This document shows positions 8,301 to 13,482 of a stretch of DNA of 13,482 nt, in pieces; the first letter of the stretch is position 1, and the number at the start of each line of letters is the position of its first letter. This stretch comes from an uncultured Clostridia bacterium (GTDB lineage: Bacteria; Bacillota_I; Bacilli_A; RFN20; CAG-288), in assembly GCA_900313465.1 (NCBI GenBank), contig OMRU01000026.1, positions 1-13,482 on the forward strand, read 5' to 3'. The notes beneath the pieces were generated by a model. It made no database searches and was not told the origin of the DNA. It was given only the letters and a program-made list of their open reading frames with translations. The translations under genes were made by a program, and so were the position numbers.

Positions 8301-9701
8301 AAATTCAGCGTCAGCAGCGACAGCCTTATAGATTCTCTTGGTTTCATCATAGGTGAAGTAATTGAGGTTTGGATCAAATTCAGAGATACCAGTGGCTTCA
8401 GTGTAACCGAGTAAGTCAGTTAACTTTCTATCCTTGGTGAAGGTCTGAGTAGAAGAGGAGACGACCTGGTCAGAATAAGAAACGGCGCTAGCAGTAGCGG
8501 CATCTTCATTCTTAACGTTCATGATGGAAGAATAGAAGGCCTTATCTGGAGTAGAAGAAGCAACAGTGTTGCTGGCTTCATCAAAGTTAGCATCGCTACC
8601 TAAGATACCAGTTTCAACAGTATCCTTGGTGAAATCAGAATAGTCACCAGAGGAGAAGTTGGATTTACCGGCATTACCGGCAGAGAAGTTGACGATGACA
8701 CCCTTATCAGCGGCGTTCTTGATTGCCTTGTAAGAAGCGTTATCGACACTATCTTCAGATTCGCCGACATCAAGAAGGTCAGTACCTAAAGAAAGGTTGA
8801 TGACATCTAAGCCGAGCTTAGCAGAATCGTTGATAGCAGCGATGATGGCAGAAGTAGAAGCACCGCCACCATTGTCACCAAAGACCTTCAAGACGGCTAA
8901 CTGAGCCTTTGGAGCGATACCTTTGTAGTCATCGCCATTGGCAACAGCAGTAGAAGCGACATGGGTACCATGTTCGCTGCCATTCAAGGTTGGATCGACA
9001 TCATTGTCGCTACCAGCATAGTCATAAGCGAATGGAATCTTGGAGTTGATATAGGTGAAATTGGTATTGGTCTTAGTCTTTAAGTTTTCTCTAGTGAAAG
9101 TCTTAGTGACGCCTTCTGGTAAATCCTTGAAAGCGGCAGCGTTAAGCTTTGGACCAACAGTTCTATCATTTTCAGCAGCAGTACGAGAAGCAGTACCTTC
9201 GACCTGGTTGAGATATAAACCAGTATCCAAAATACCGACAGTGACACCTTCACCCTGCTTGGAAGAAGCATTGACAATGCCTTCGATATCCACATCTCTG
9301 GCCATCATGGTTTCAGCAGAGTAGTTGGTCAACTTCTGTTCCTTGACGGAAACAGTACCATCAGCATAATAGGTGGTCACTGGAGCAGTGGTATCGACAT
9401 CTGGCTGAGAATATCTGTGTTCAAGAGAAACATCAGAGACAGCCATGGTGTTCTTTAAAATTTCAGCATTTGCTGGGGTGTCTAATTTGAGGGCAAGTTT
9501 ACTTAAGACTTCGGCGCGGTTCTTAGCGGCCACTTCTTTTTCTGCATCGCTTCCAGTAACATCACCTTCGACGGCGACAAGGTAGGTTTTCTCACCTTTA
9601 TCTTCAGTGCCTAAGGTACCATCGACGTCGGTATGGGAATAGCCAAAGAAGCCTAATCCCATCATGGCGGTTAAGGAAAAAGCAGCAATAATCTTTTTCA
9701 T
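5373..9701 (-). CDS. Secreted lactocepin/C5a-peptidase-like subtilisin (S8) with PA and Fn3-like domains and a C-terminal anchor
   Basis: This is an extracellular serine endoprotease that should cut proteins into peptides at the cell surface. The start at 9701 is set by GGAGG eight bases upstream. Of its 1442 residues, 1-25 are a Sec signal (MKKIIAAFS plus a hydrophobic core) and about 38-95 are propeptide-like (TYLVAVEGD). The catalytic residues are Asp159 (VGILDTG), His244 (GSEHGTHVAS) and Ser656 (LSGTSMAAP), with oxyanion Asn343 (FSAGNAG). A PA domain (about 505-595, GKIAVIHRGNTTFVDKV) is inserted before the Ser, as in cell-envelope proteinases. Residues about 765-955 look like the Fn3_5 domain, with the hallmark FVEGFLKLE and VPYMGFYGDF. 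Further Ig-like beta domains reach about 1365, then a Ser/Thr/Asn/Gly-rich wall-spanning linker. The end is GGCGGS, a helix and KKKR rather than LPXTG. All catalytic motifs are intact. It lies between pepT and the peptide importer, and a cre site lies upstream. The precise substrate is unknown. Confidence 0.93.
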   Translation of the reverse strand: MKKIIAAFSLTAMMGLGFFGYSHTDVDGTLGTEDKGEKTYLVAVEGDVTGSDAEKEVAAKNRAEVLSKLALKLDTPANAEILKNTMAVSDVSLEHRYSQPDVDTTAPVTTYYADGTVSVKEQKLTNYSAETMMARDVDIEGIVNASSKQGEGVTVGILDTGLYLNQVEGTASRTAAENDRTVGPKLNAAAFKDLPEGVTKTFTRENLKTKTNTNFTYINSKIPFAYDYAGSDNDVDPTLNGSEHGTHVASTAVANGDDYKGIAPKAQLAVLKVFGDNGGGASTSAIIAAINDSAKLGLDVINLSLGTDLLDVGESEDSVDNASYKAIKNAADKGVIVNFSAGNAGKSNFSSGDYSDFTKDTVETGILGSDANFDEASNTVASSTPDKAFYSSIMNVKNEDAATASAVSYSDQVVSSSTQTFTKDRKLTDLLGYTEATGISEFDPNLNYFTYDETKRIYKAVAADAEFDPSATYFIQNSTVDKDYYVVPGYGTAADYALNDTVHGGTVGSNVAGKIAVIHRGNTTFVDKVTQATANGAIAAVVINNDPSTTFNFSMAFNDYSPDIPVVFVFQNSTSTWGSAFSQGSMNLMVNSVATAADGNTVSSFSSDGPSSNLDIGPTIAAPGTLIMGAVNATASNSGENAVSYLYGYENLSGTSMAAPNLSGAMVLALGEKKAVTTDDQFAEYKKTLSMKAMSTADQLIDGTKASENSPRMQGSGRINVKSLLTADSYVTVENSDDDGFGNTLQAKAELKNSGSLFVENGDFAADTDADYVEFDYTIHNDSNVSKTYNASMSVMIPQLRIQVTHDAYAAEEDNSRLEEVGFNSSVTFNADDLETYPTFVGTPTMSVRDDTVTKDSQGNAGYTTDHQGDKTVTVPANGTVTATAKIRIDNLTFKKDWADSKVENFEGTLKEYIAKNFKESAGTFVEGFLKLEETSDTTDMETLTVPYMGFYGDFGAAAAVEEFDFEKETATTYNNGTKYNLNYHINNSDLTDNYLKHLNPQYAKPNAYTGSTINATGTALTAAQINSIGKFETSPLPNGSTFLSVTGSEQNHLYAGAKGVSEYLNVFFFVNRSISTGTYTIKDASGKAVKNGTGSIQDLMPNGTSYALTTTYGLVKSWLTQDENGYAMHRGYASIDLSRVAEGEYTLEFSFTLKGAKKADGTPVVQTKSYPLTVDKTMPELVSVNVSTNSSGTTKFLDIQARGASNTISVGGVNYQGTLVEGSTDVYTTRARLSNSNLDKDKVTVGLTDFAHNEITLLVHPSDLSFSVASTFFTDKHDFIITEIDPANHLYSVEILNKDGETMTGDDMKADFIVYAQLATGLNANDIVVYVDSVEFEDFSYDAATGMLIIRMPRDSVSFAINQEVGKQEGGEGSSSTDSSNTGSSTTPTESSSNNSASEGNSSNGENKGGCGGSIIAATSTVGAIALLGAGLALKKKREEK
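5376..5474 (-). other. Encoded C-terminal sorting/anchor signal GGCGGS plus helix plus KKKR
   Basis: This segment encodes the last 33 residues of the protease. GGCGGS places Cys1412 exactly 30 residues from the end; it is followed by a roughly 20-residue Ala/Leu/Ile/Gly helix (SIIAATSTVGAIALLGAGLA) and LKKKREEK. The three-part plan (short Gly-rich motif, membrane helix, basic tail) is that of processed surface-anchor signals such as LPXTG, GlyGly-CTERM and the Cys-containing MYXO-CTERM. It has no LPXTG motif. The Cys may be lipid-modified or cleaved next to; this is inference. Confidence 0.6.
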
Positions 9702-9709
9702 GTGTATTT

Positions 9710-9714
9710 CCTCC
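9710..9714 (-). promoter_or_regulatory. Ribosome binding site that fixes the start of the protease
   Basis: GGAGG on the minus strand lies eight bases upstream of the ATG at 9701, which begins MKKIIAAFS, a normal signal-peptide start. The in-frame ATG codons at 9719 and 9716 would put this site inside the gene and are rejected. Confidence 0.8.
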
Positions 9715-9720
9715 ATCATA

Positions 9721-9890
9721 TAAGCCTTTCAATTTTAAATGAAAGAAAAAAGCAAAAAAACAAAAAAGTTTTTAGGAAAATAAAAAGAAAATTGAAAAAA
9801 ATTGAAAATTTTAGCGGTTTTTTGTCATATTTTTTCTAAATCTGCTCAAAACATTAAAGTTTTATTGAAATTTGGAATTTTAGAATTTTA
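9721..9890 (-). other. AT-rich, T-tract-rich leader of the protease gene
   Basis: This is most of the 263-base gap between pepT and the protease. On the minus strand it is strikingly rich in T-runs (several of 6-7 bases, repeated TTTTCAATTTT units) and has little G. A weak repeat CTTTCA-TTTAAAAT-TGAAAG lies at 9726-9745, just before the RBS. No open reading frame, strong hairpin or riboswitch-like structure was seen. It probably acts as a long, unstructured 5' untranslated region. Confidence 0.45.
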
Positions 9891-9891
9891 T

Positions 9892-9907
9892 ATGGAAACG
9901 CTTACAA
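9892..9907 (+). promoter_or_regulatory. Catabolite-responsive element (cre) upstream of the protease gene
   Basis: ATGGAAACGCTTACAA matches the cre consensus WTGNAARCGNWWWCAW at all sixteen positions. In Bacilli this is the operator of CcpA with HPr-Ser-P, the mediator of carbon catabolite control. It lies about 190 bases upstream of the protease start. If the promoter candidate at 9927-9955 is used, the site falls at roughly +13 to +28, a position that typically represses by road-block. No CcpA gene is in the window. Confidence 0.75.
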
Positions 9908-9926
9908 CATTTGTTTCTTTGTAATT

Positions 9927-9955
9927 TATATATATTTATTAATACTTTGTTACAA
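9927..9955 (-). promoter_or_regulatory. Candidate promoter for the protease gene
   Basis: On the minus strand a -35-like TTGTAA (9955-9950) is followed after 17 bases by TATATA (9932-9927). It lies directly after the pepT stop and directly before the cre site. The region is so AT-rich that other TATAAT-like hexamers exist nearby, so this is only the best-placed candidate. Confidence 0.35.
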
Positions 9956-9964
9956 TTTTTCGCG

Positions 9965-11161
9965 TTACGCACACATCAATTCTTTCACGACATTGACCAT
10001 GGCAGCCATCTCATCGTAATCGACATATTCATAACGACCATGCATATTGTAGTCACCTGTTCCAAGGTTTGGACATGGTAATCCCATGAAGGATAACTGA
10101 GAACCAGTAGTACCACCACGGATGGCCTCATAATGGTATTCCATACCCAACTTGTTATAGACAGCTTCCATCTCTTTTTGAATCTCTGGATACTGATCAA
10201 GGACGACTTTCATATTGTGATATTGTTCCTTGATATCCAAACTGATTGCTTCATAACCGATATGATCATTGATTCTTCTGGCAGTAAGTTTAGCAAGGTT
10301 GATGAGTTCCTTCATCTGATTTTCATCAAAGGAACGGATGATGTAATCGCCAGTAGCGGAATCTTCACTACCCTGGATGTTGCAAAGATGATAGAACGGT
10401 TCATGTTCGCTGGTCTCTTCTGGACGTAACATCTCAGGTAAGGCGTTATGGAACTTCATCAACACTCCAGCGGCATTAACCAATTTGTCCTTAGCAGAAC
10501 CAGGATGAATAGATTTACCAACAACATTAACCTGCATGCTATAGGCGGTAAAGGATTCCGTAGAGATATAGCGATAATCGCCACCATCGACGGTGTAACC
10601 ATATTTGGCAAAGACCGATTCCATGGAGACGTGGTGAGCGTCAGCACCGATTTCTTCATCGGTGGTGAAGATAATTTCTAATGGACGATGATTCTTCTTT
10701 CCTTCAAGAATTTCACTCAAGGCGGTCATGATAATAGCCATACCCGCCTTGTCATCACCACCAAGGAGTGTATCACCACTGGTGCAGATGAGATCATGAC
10801 CAATAGAATGAAGCAAGGTTGGGAATTGTTCAGCAGAGAGGGTCAGTTCATCGTTGAGTCGGATATCTTTTCCATCATAGTTTTTGATAATCTGTGGTTT
10901 GACATCCTTACCGCTGGCCTGATTGGAGGTGTCCATATGGGCTAAAAAAGCGATGGCTGGCTTAGATGAATCACCATAAAACTTCGCATCAACAACACCA
11001 AATTGGTTGACGGAGAGTTCATCTGGATTCAACGCCTGAAGTTCCCTCATCATCTGTTTGGAGAGATTGTAGATCAAAGGGTTAGAGGCGCGGTCTTCTT
11101 TTTCTTCTGTCGCGGTAGTTTCAAAAGAGACGTAATTTAAAAATCTTTCGAGAAGTGTCAT
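9965..11161 (-). CDS. pepT: Peptidase T, tripeptide aminopeptidase (M20B)
   Basis: This is a cytoplasmic di-zinc aminopeptidase that releases the N-terminal residue from tripeptides, a late step in peptide utilisation. At 398 residues it is close to the usual length of about 405-410. Metal and catalytic residues are in place: His75 and Asp77 in AHMDTS, Asp137 in LLGGDDKAG, Glu169 and Glu170 in TTDEEIG, Asp192 in YTVDGG and His374 in GTGDYNMHGRYE. The dimerisation/lid region includes the family motif GKSIHPGSAKDKLVNA, and RGGTTGSQLSFMGLPCPNLG is also typical. The ATG at 11161 is the only sensible start, since MTLLERFLNYV is the normal N-terminus; the AAGGAAA upstream is about 13 bases away, so initiation may be modest. 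It lies 40 bases after the coiled-coil gene and upstream of the secreted protease. No clear terminator follows it. No signal peptide is present, consistent with a cytosolic role on imported peptides. Confidence 0.95.
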   Translation of the reverse strand: MTLLERFLNYVSFETTATEEKEDRASNPLIYNLSKQMMRELQALNPDELSVNQFGVVDAKFYGDSSKPAIAFLAHMDTSNQASGKDVKPQIIKNYDGKDIRLNDELTLSAEQFPTLLHSIGHDLICTSGDTLLGGDDKAGMAIIMTALSEILEGKKNHRPLEIIFTTDEEIGADAHHVSMESVFAKYGYTVDGGDYRYISTESFTAYSMQVNVVGKSIHPGSAKDKLVNAAGVLMKFHNALPEMLRPEETSEHEPFYHLCNIQGSEDSATGDYIIRSFDENQMKELINLAKLTARRINDHIGYEAISLDIKEQYHNMKVVLDQYPEIQKEMEAVYNKLGMEYHYEAIRGGTTGSQLSFMGLPCPNLGTGDYNMHGRYEYVDYDEMAAMVNVVKELMCA

Positions 11162-11185
11162 GTTTTTAGGCTTTCCTTTCTTTAC

Positions 11186-11201
11186 GATTTCACGTGAAAT
11201 C
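11186..11201. promoter_or_regulatory. Perfect 16-bp palindrome resembling parS (parS/Noc-site hybrid)
   Basis: GATTTCACGTGAAATC is a perfect palindrome abutting the stop codon of the coiled-coil gene. Its central 12 bases, TTTCACGTGAAA, are identical to the core of the ParB site parS (TGTTTCACGTGAAACA). At the second position it carries A, as in the Noc site (TATTTCCCGGGAAATA), but keeps the parS-type A at the seventh. It could instead form a 6-bp mRNA hairpin, but it has no T-tract and no proper loop for a terminator. It may be a chromosome-partition site; this is inference. Confidence 0.45.
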
Positions 11202-13482
11202 TTATTCGGTTTCTTCTTCCTTGAAACTCAAGGAATAGACATAATTATAAACCTTGAATTCCTGATTGAAACGATACATCTTAGCAAAATTACCCTGACC
11301 AATCTGACTTGGCTTCAACAAGTTTTGATCTAAAGGCAGTTTATCGAGGATTCTTGGACCAATATGAATTGTTCTCTTGATGAGGGAATTGATGACGGTC
11401 ATATTGAATTCATAACGAAGTGCTCGCAATTCATCATCTCTGGTTTCAGCAAGCAAGGCATCATAATCAAGGTGTCTCTTGGAGAAGCTGACATCAACTT
11501 CGTTTAAGACGATGACCGCATTCAGTTTTTCCTGCTTGCGGAATTCACGGCGATAGGAATTAAGTAACATCGCATAGTCGAGAACTTCTCTGTAGGCTTC
11601 ATCCTGAGCGCCGTCAAAGGTGATGAAGGCATAATTGCCTTTACCAGCACCGACAACAGTCTTCATCTCAATGAAGGAGGTTGGACAACAGCGTTTGACG
11701 GTACGATCCAGGATATCAAAGAGTTCCATCAGGCTTTCCTGGTTTGGTTCAGAGGTGTTGATACCGACTGCTTTGACAAAGAGATAGATGAGAGGAGAAA
11801 TCTTGCCTACGTTGTTCTTAGAGACACGTAACGCCTCAGTAAAATCATATGGGTCAGTGATAAAGTCAGCAGAGCTGATCTTATATTTTCCTTGCTGGGA
11901 AATAGTTTGATAGCTATGACCATTGGATTCAAATACCTGATTGAATTTGTAGTCCTTGATAGACTTGAGATTGGCGATAAAGACGTTATCTTTGACTTCG
12001 TCTCCATCAGGATTGATCAAGGCGTAGTCCCAACCATATTCGCTATTCTTGTTCTCAAAGTCATTCAGACGAATATATCGGCCAGCGAAATCAGAAATCT
12101 CCGTCTTATCTTCACCATAGATTTCGGCATAGAAGTTTCTGGCTTTCTCTCTTCTTTCGTTGTTGCTGACAGGGCTAGGGATGATCTCACTATCCACCAT
12201 CATAGATTCACCATGGATGTTTCCAACCTTGATGTTTTCCTGCTTCTTCCATTCTGGATGAGCAATCAGGATAGACTGAATGTTATCGGCATTGAATTCC
12301 ATGAAGTTGGCTTCCACATAGGATTGGAAGATATCATAGCTATTTTCATCTCCACCATAGTTGATGAAGAGAATCTTGCGAATGGAATCATCTCTTTCTT
12401 TCTGTAAGGATTCGATGGTGTCATTCTTTTGTTTGAGTTCAGCATTGATGGCTGCTTTTTCTTGGGTGTACTGCGTTTCTTTTGCGGCAAGTTCATTTTG
12501 CATCTCAATCAATTTATCGTTGAGCGTTGTTGTTCTTGCTTCGCTGCGCTTTTTATCTTCAATCGCGATATCTCTTTCCGATTGCGCTTTGCGCAAAGCT
12601 TCTTTTGCACCATCGCCTTCGGAAGCGGAGATGTTGGCTCTGTCGAGTTCCATGGTGAGGTTTTCACATCTCTTGGTGAGTTCTTCAATCTGAAGACGAT
12701 TATCTTCCTCTTTCTTCAAGAGTTTGGCATTTTCCTGGTTCAATACAGCAATCTGATCATCAATCATTTCCGATTGTGCATCCAACTGGTTATAGGAAGC
12801 CTTTAACGTCTTGTCTTCCTGGGTAAGATTATCGAGCTGCTTTTGAATTTCTTCTTCGTGTTGACGGCTAGAAATCAGCTGTTGTTGTAAGGATTCTTTT
12901 TCACGGAGAAGCATTTCATTGTCACTGGCAAGATGATTCTTTTCTGCACTGATAGAATCTAATTCATTCTTCAAAGAAGAAAGGTCATCTTCGCGGTTTT
13001 CAGTTTGCGCAAAAGTAGCATTTCCAAAGGAGGAAAGACGATTTTGTAATTCTTCCGTCTTTCTCTTTTCTTCTTCCAACTGGTTAAGTAGAGAAGTGAT
13101 TTCTTCATTTTGAGAGCCTTGGTCTTCGCTTAATCTATTTTGTGCTTCATTAAGGCTCTTTGATAAATCTTCATTGGCTTCTTTATTCATCTCCAGTTCA
13201 TAATTCAAGGTTTCTTTTTCTTCGGTTAATTCCTTGATTTTGTTCTGGTTTTGTTCTGCTTCCATGGTCAGGATTGCAATCTTTTCTTTTAGTGCATGAT
13301 TCGCAGCGATGATATCTTCAAAATCATGTTGCTCTGTTTGATTTTCTTCCTGACTTTGTTCTTCTTGATCAGATTCTTCAGAAGACTCTTCTTGAATATC
13401 TTCATCATCGAAATATTCTTCTTGTTCTTCTTCTGGTTTTTCTACATCCTGAGTAGATTCAGTTTCTTCTGAATATTCTTCA
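11202..13482 (-). CDS. Acidic, coiled-coil protein with an unrecognised C-terminal globular domain, 5' end beyond the window
   Basis: I do not recognise this protein. The frame is open to the right edge, giving 759 visible residues; the Met at 13265 is internal, because the 72 codons before it continue without a stop and have the same character. Visible residues 1-55 are extremely rich in Glu, Gln and Ser (EEYSEETES, PEEEQEEYFDDED) and are probably disordered. From about 55 to 367 is a long coiled coil with heptad-like Leu/Ile and many Glu, Lys and Gln residues. From about 370 (KILFINYGGDENSY) to the end is a mixed alpha/beta globular domain of about 390 residues, with TSFIEMKTVVGAGKGNYAFI and EKLNAVIVLNEVDVSF as its most ordered-looking strands. 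No membrane segment or signal peptide is visible, so it is probably cytoplasmic. It stops 40 bases before pepT, next to the parS-like palindrome. A structural or cytoskeletal role is possible but unsupported. Confidence 0.8.
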   Translation of the reverse strand, partial: EEYSEETESTQDVEKPEEEQEEYFDDEDIQEESSEESDQEEQSQEENQTEQHDFEDIIAANHALKEKIAILTMEAEQNQNKIKELTEEKETLNYELEMNKEANEDLSKSLNEAQNRLSEDQGSQNEEITSLLNQLEEEKRKTEELQNRLSSFGNATFAQTENREDDLSSLKNELDSISAEKNHLASDNEMLLREKESLQQQLISSRQHEEEIQKQLDNLTQEDKTLKASYNQLDAQSEMIDDQIAVLNQENAKLLKKEEDNRLQIEELTKRCENLTMELDRANISASEGDGAKEALRKAQSERDIAIEDKKRSEARTTTLNDKLIEMQNELAAKETQYTQEKAAINAELKQKNDTIESLQKERDDSIRKILFINYGGDENSYDIFQSYVEANFMEFNADNIQSILIAHPEWKKQENIKVGNIHGESMMVDSEIIPSPVSNNERREKARNFYAEIYGEDKTEISDFAGRYIRLNDFENKNSEYGWDYALINPDGDEVKDNVFIANLKSIKDYKFNQVFESNGHSYQTISQQGKYKISSADFITDPYDFTEALRVSKNNVGKISPLIYLFVKAVGINTSEPNQESLMELFDILDRTVKRCCPTSFIEMKTVVGAGKGNYAFITFDGAQDEAYREVLDYAMLLNSYRREFRKQEKLNAVIVLNEVDVSFSKRHLDYDALLAETRDDELRALRYEFNMTVINSLIKRTIHIGPRILDKLPLDQNLLKPSQIGQGNFAKMYRFNQEFKVYNYVYSLSFKEEETE

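Noticed and set aside
9702..9719. Six extra N-terminal residues on the protease
   Set aside because: The extension would contain the ribosome binding site itself, and MKKIIAAFS is a normal signal-peptide start.
9950..9964. Terminator directly after pepT
   Set aside because: No GC-containing stem followed by a T-run is present, only scattered AT-rich partial repeats.
11892..12407. 171-codon plus-strand open frame opposite the coiled-coil gene
   Set aside because: It is antisense to a strongly supported coding frame, has no ribosome binding site and shows no recognisable domain. The same holds for the other plus-strand frames opposite the protease and the SBP.
12586..12599. 14-bp palindrome GCTTTGCGCAAAGC inside the coiled-coil gene
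   Set aside because: It falls in repetitive Glu/Ala/Leu/Arg/Lys coding sequence with no regulatory context; most likely coincidental codon choice.
13263..13265. ATG at 13265 as the start of the coiled-coil gene
   Set aside because: The frame continues upstream without a stop to the window edge, with the same acidic and coiled-coil composition, and no ribosome binding site precedes this ATG.

Overview
The window looks like chromosomal DNA of a low-to-moderate GC Bacillota, probably an uncultured Bacilli-class gut-type bacterium. The support is Gram-positive style Shine-Dalgarno sites (GGAGG), a lipoprotein signal, a DUF3899-like small membrane protein, cre-like operators and a standard genetic code. 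This placement is inference; no rRNA or marker gene is present. Every gene I can support lies on the minus strand, so the transcription order is from high to low coordinates.

Layout in transcription order: (1) a gene cut by the right edge (11202-13482) encodes an acidic, then coiled-coil, then globular cytoplasmic protein of unknown function. (2) After a 40-base gap holding a perfect 16-bp palindrome that resembles parS, pepT (9965-11161) encodes peptidase T. (3) A 263-base AT-rich intergenic region contains a full-consensus cre site. (4) A 1442-residue secreted lactocepin/C5a-peptidase-like subtilisin follows (5373-9701), ending in a Cys-containing, non-LPXTG membrane-anchor signal. (5) A hairpin and a 130-residue DUF3899-like membrane protein come next (4911-5303). 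(6) A promoter region with a partial cre and a palindrome in the promoter spacer precedes an Opp-type peptide transporter operon: a very large solute-binding lipoprotein (1652-4750), an OppB permease with an internal deletion and frameshift (713-1640), and an OppC permease cut by the left edge (1-713).

Read together this is a peptide-scavenging locus. A wall- or membrane-anchored protease would make peptides outside the cell, the Opp transporter would import them, and PepT would trim tripeptides in the cytoplasm. Related cre-like sequences ahead of both the protease and the transporter suggest both are tied to carbon catabolite control. The striking defect is that oppB as written cannot make a full permease, although its neighbours are intact. 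This is either a real lesion or an assembly/sequencing error.

No RNA gene, CRISPR array, insertion sequence or phage gene was seen. The best candidates for something undescribed are the C-terminal sorting signal of the protease, the parS/Noc-site hybrid palindrome, and the unrecognised globular domain of the coiled-coil protein.
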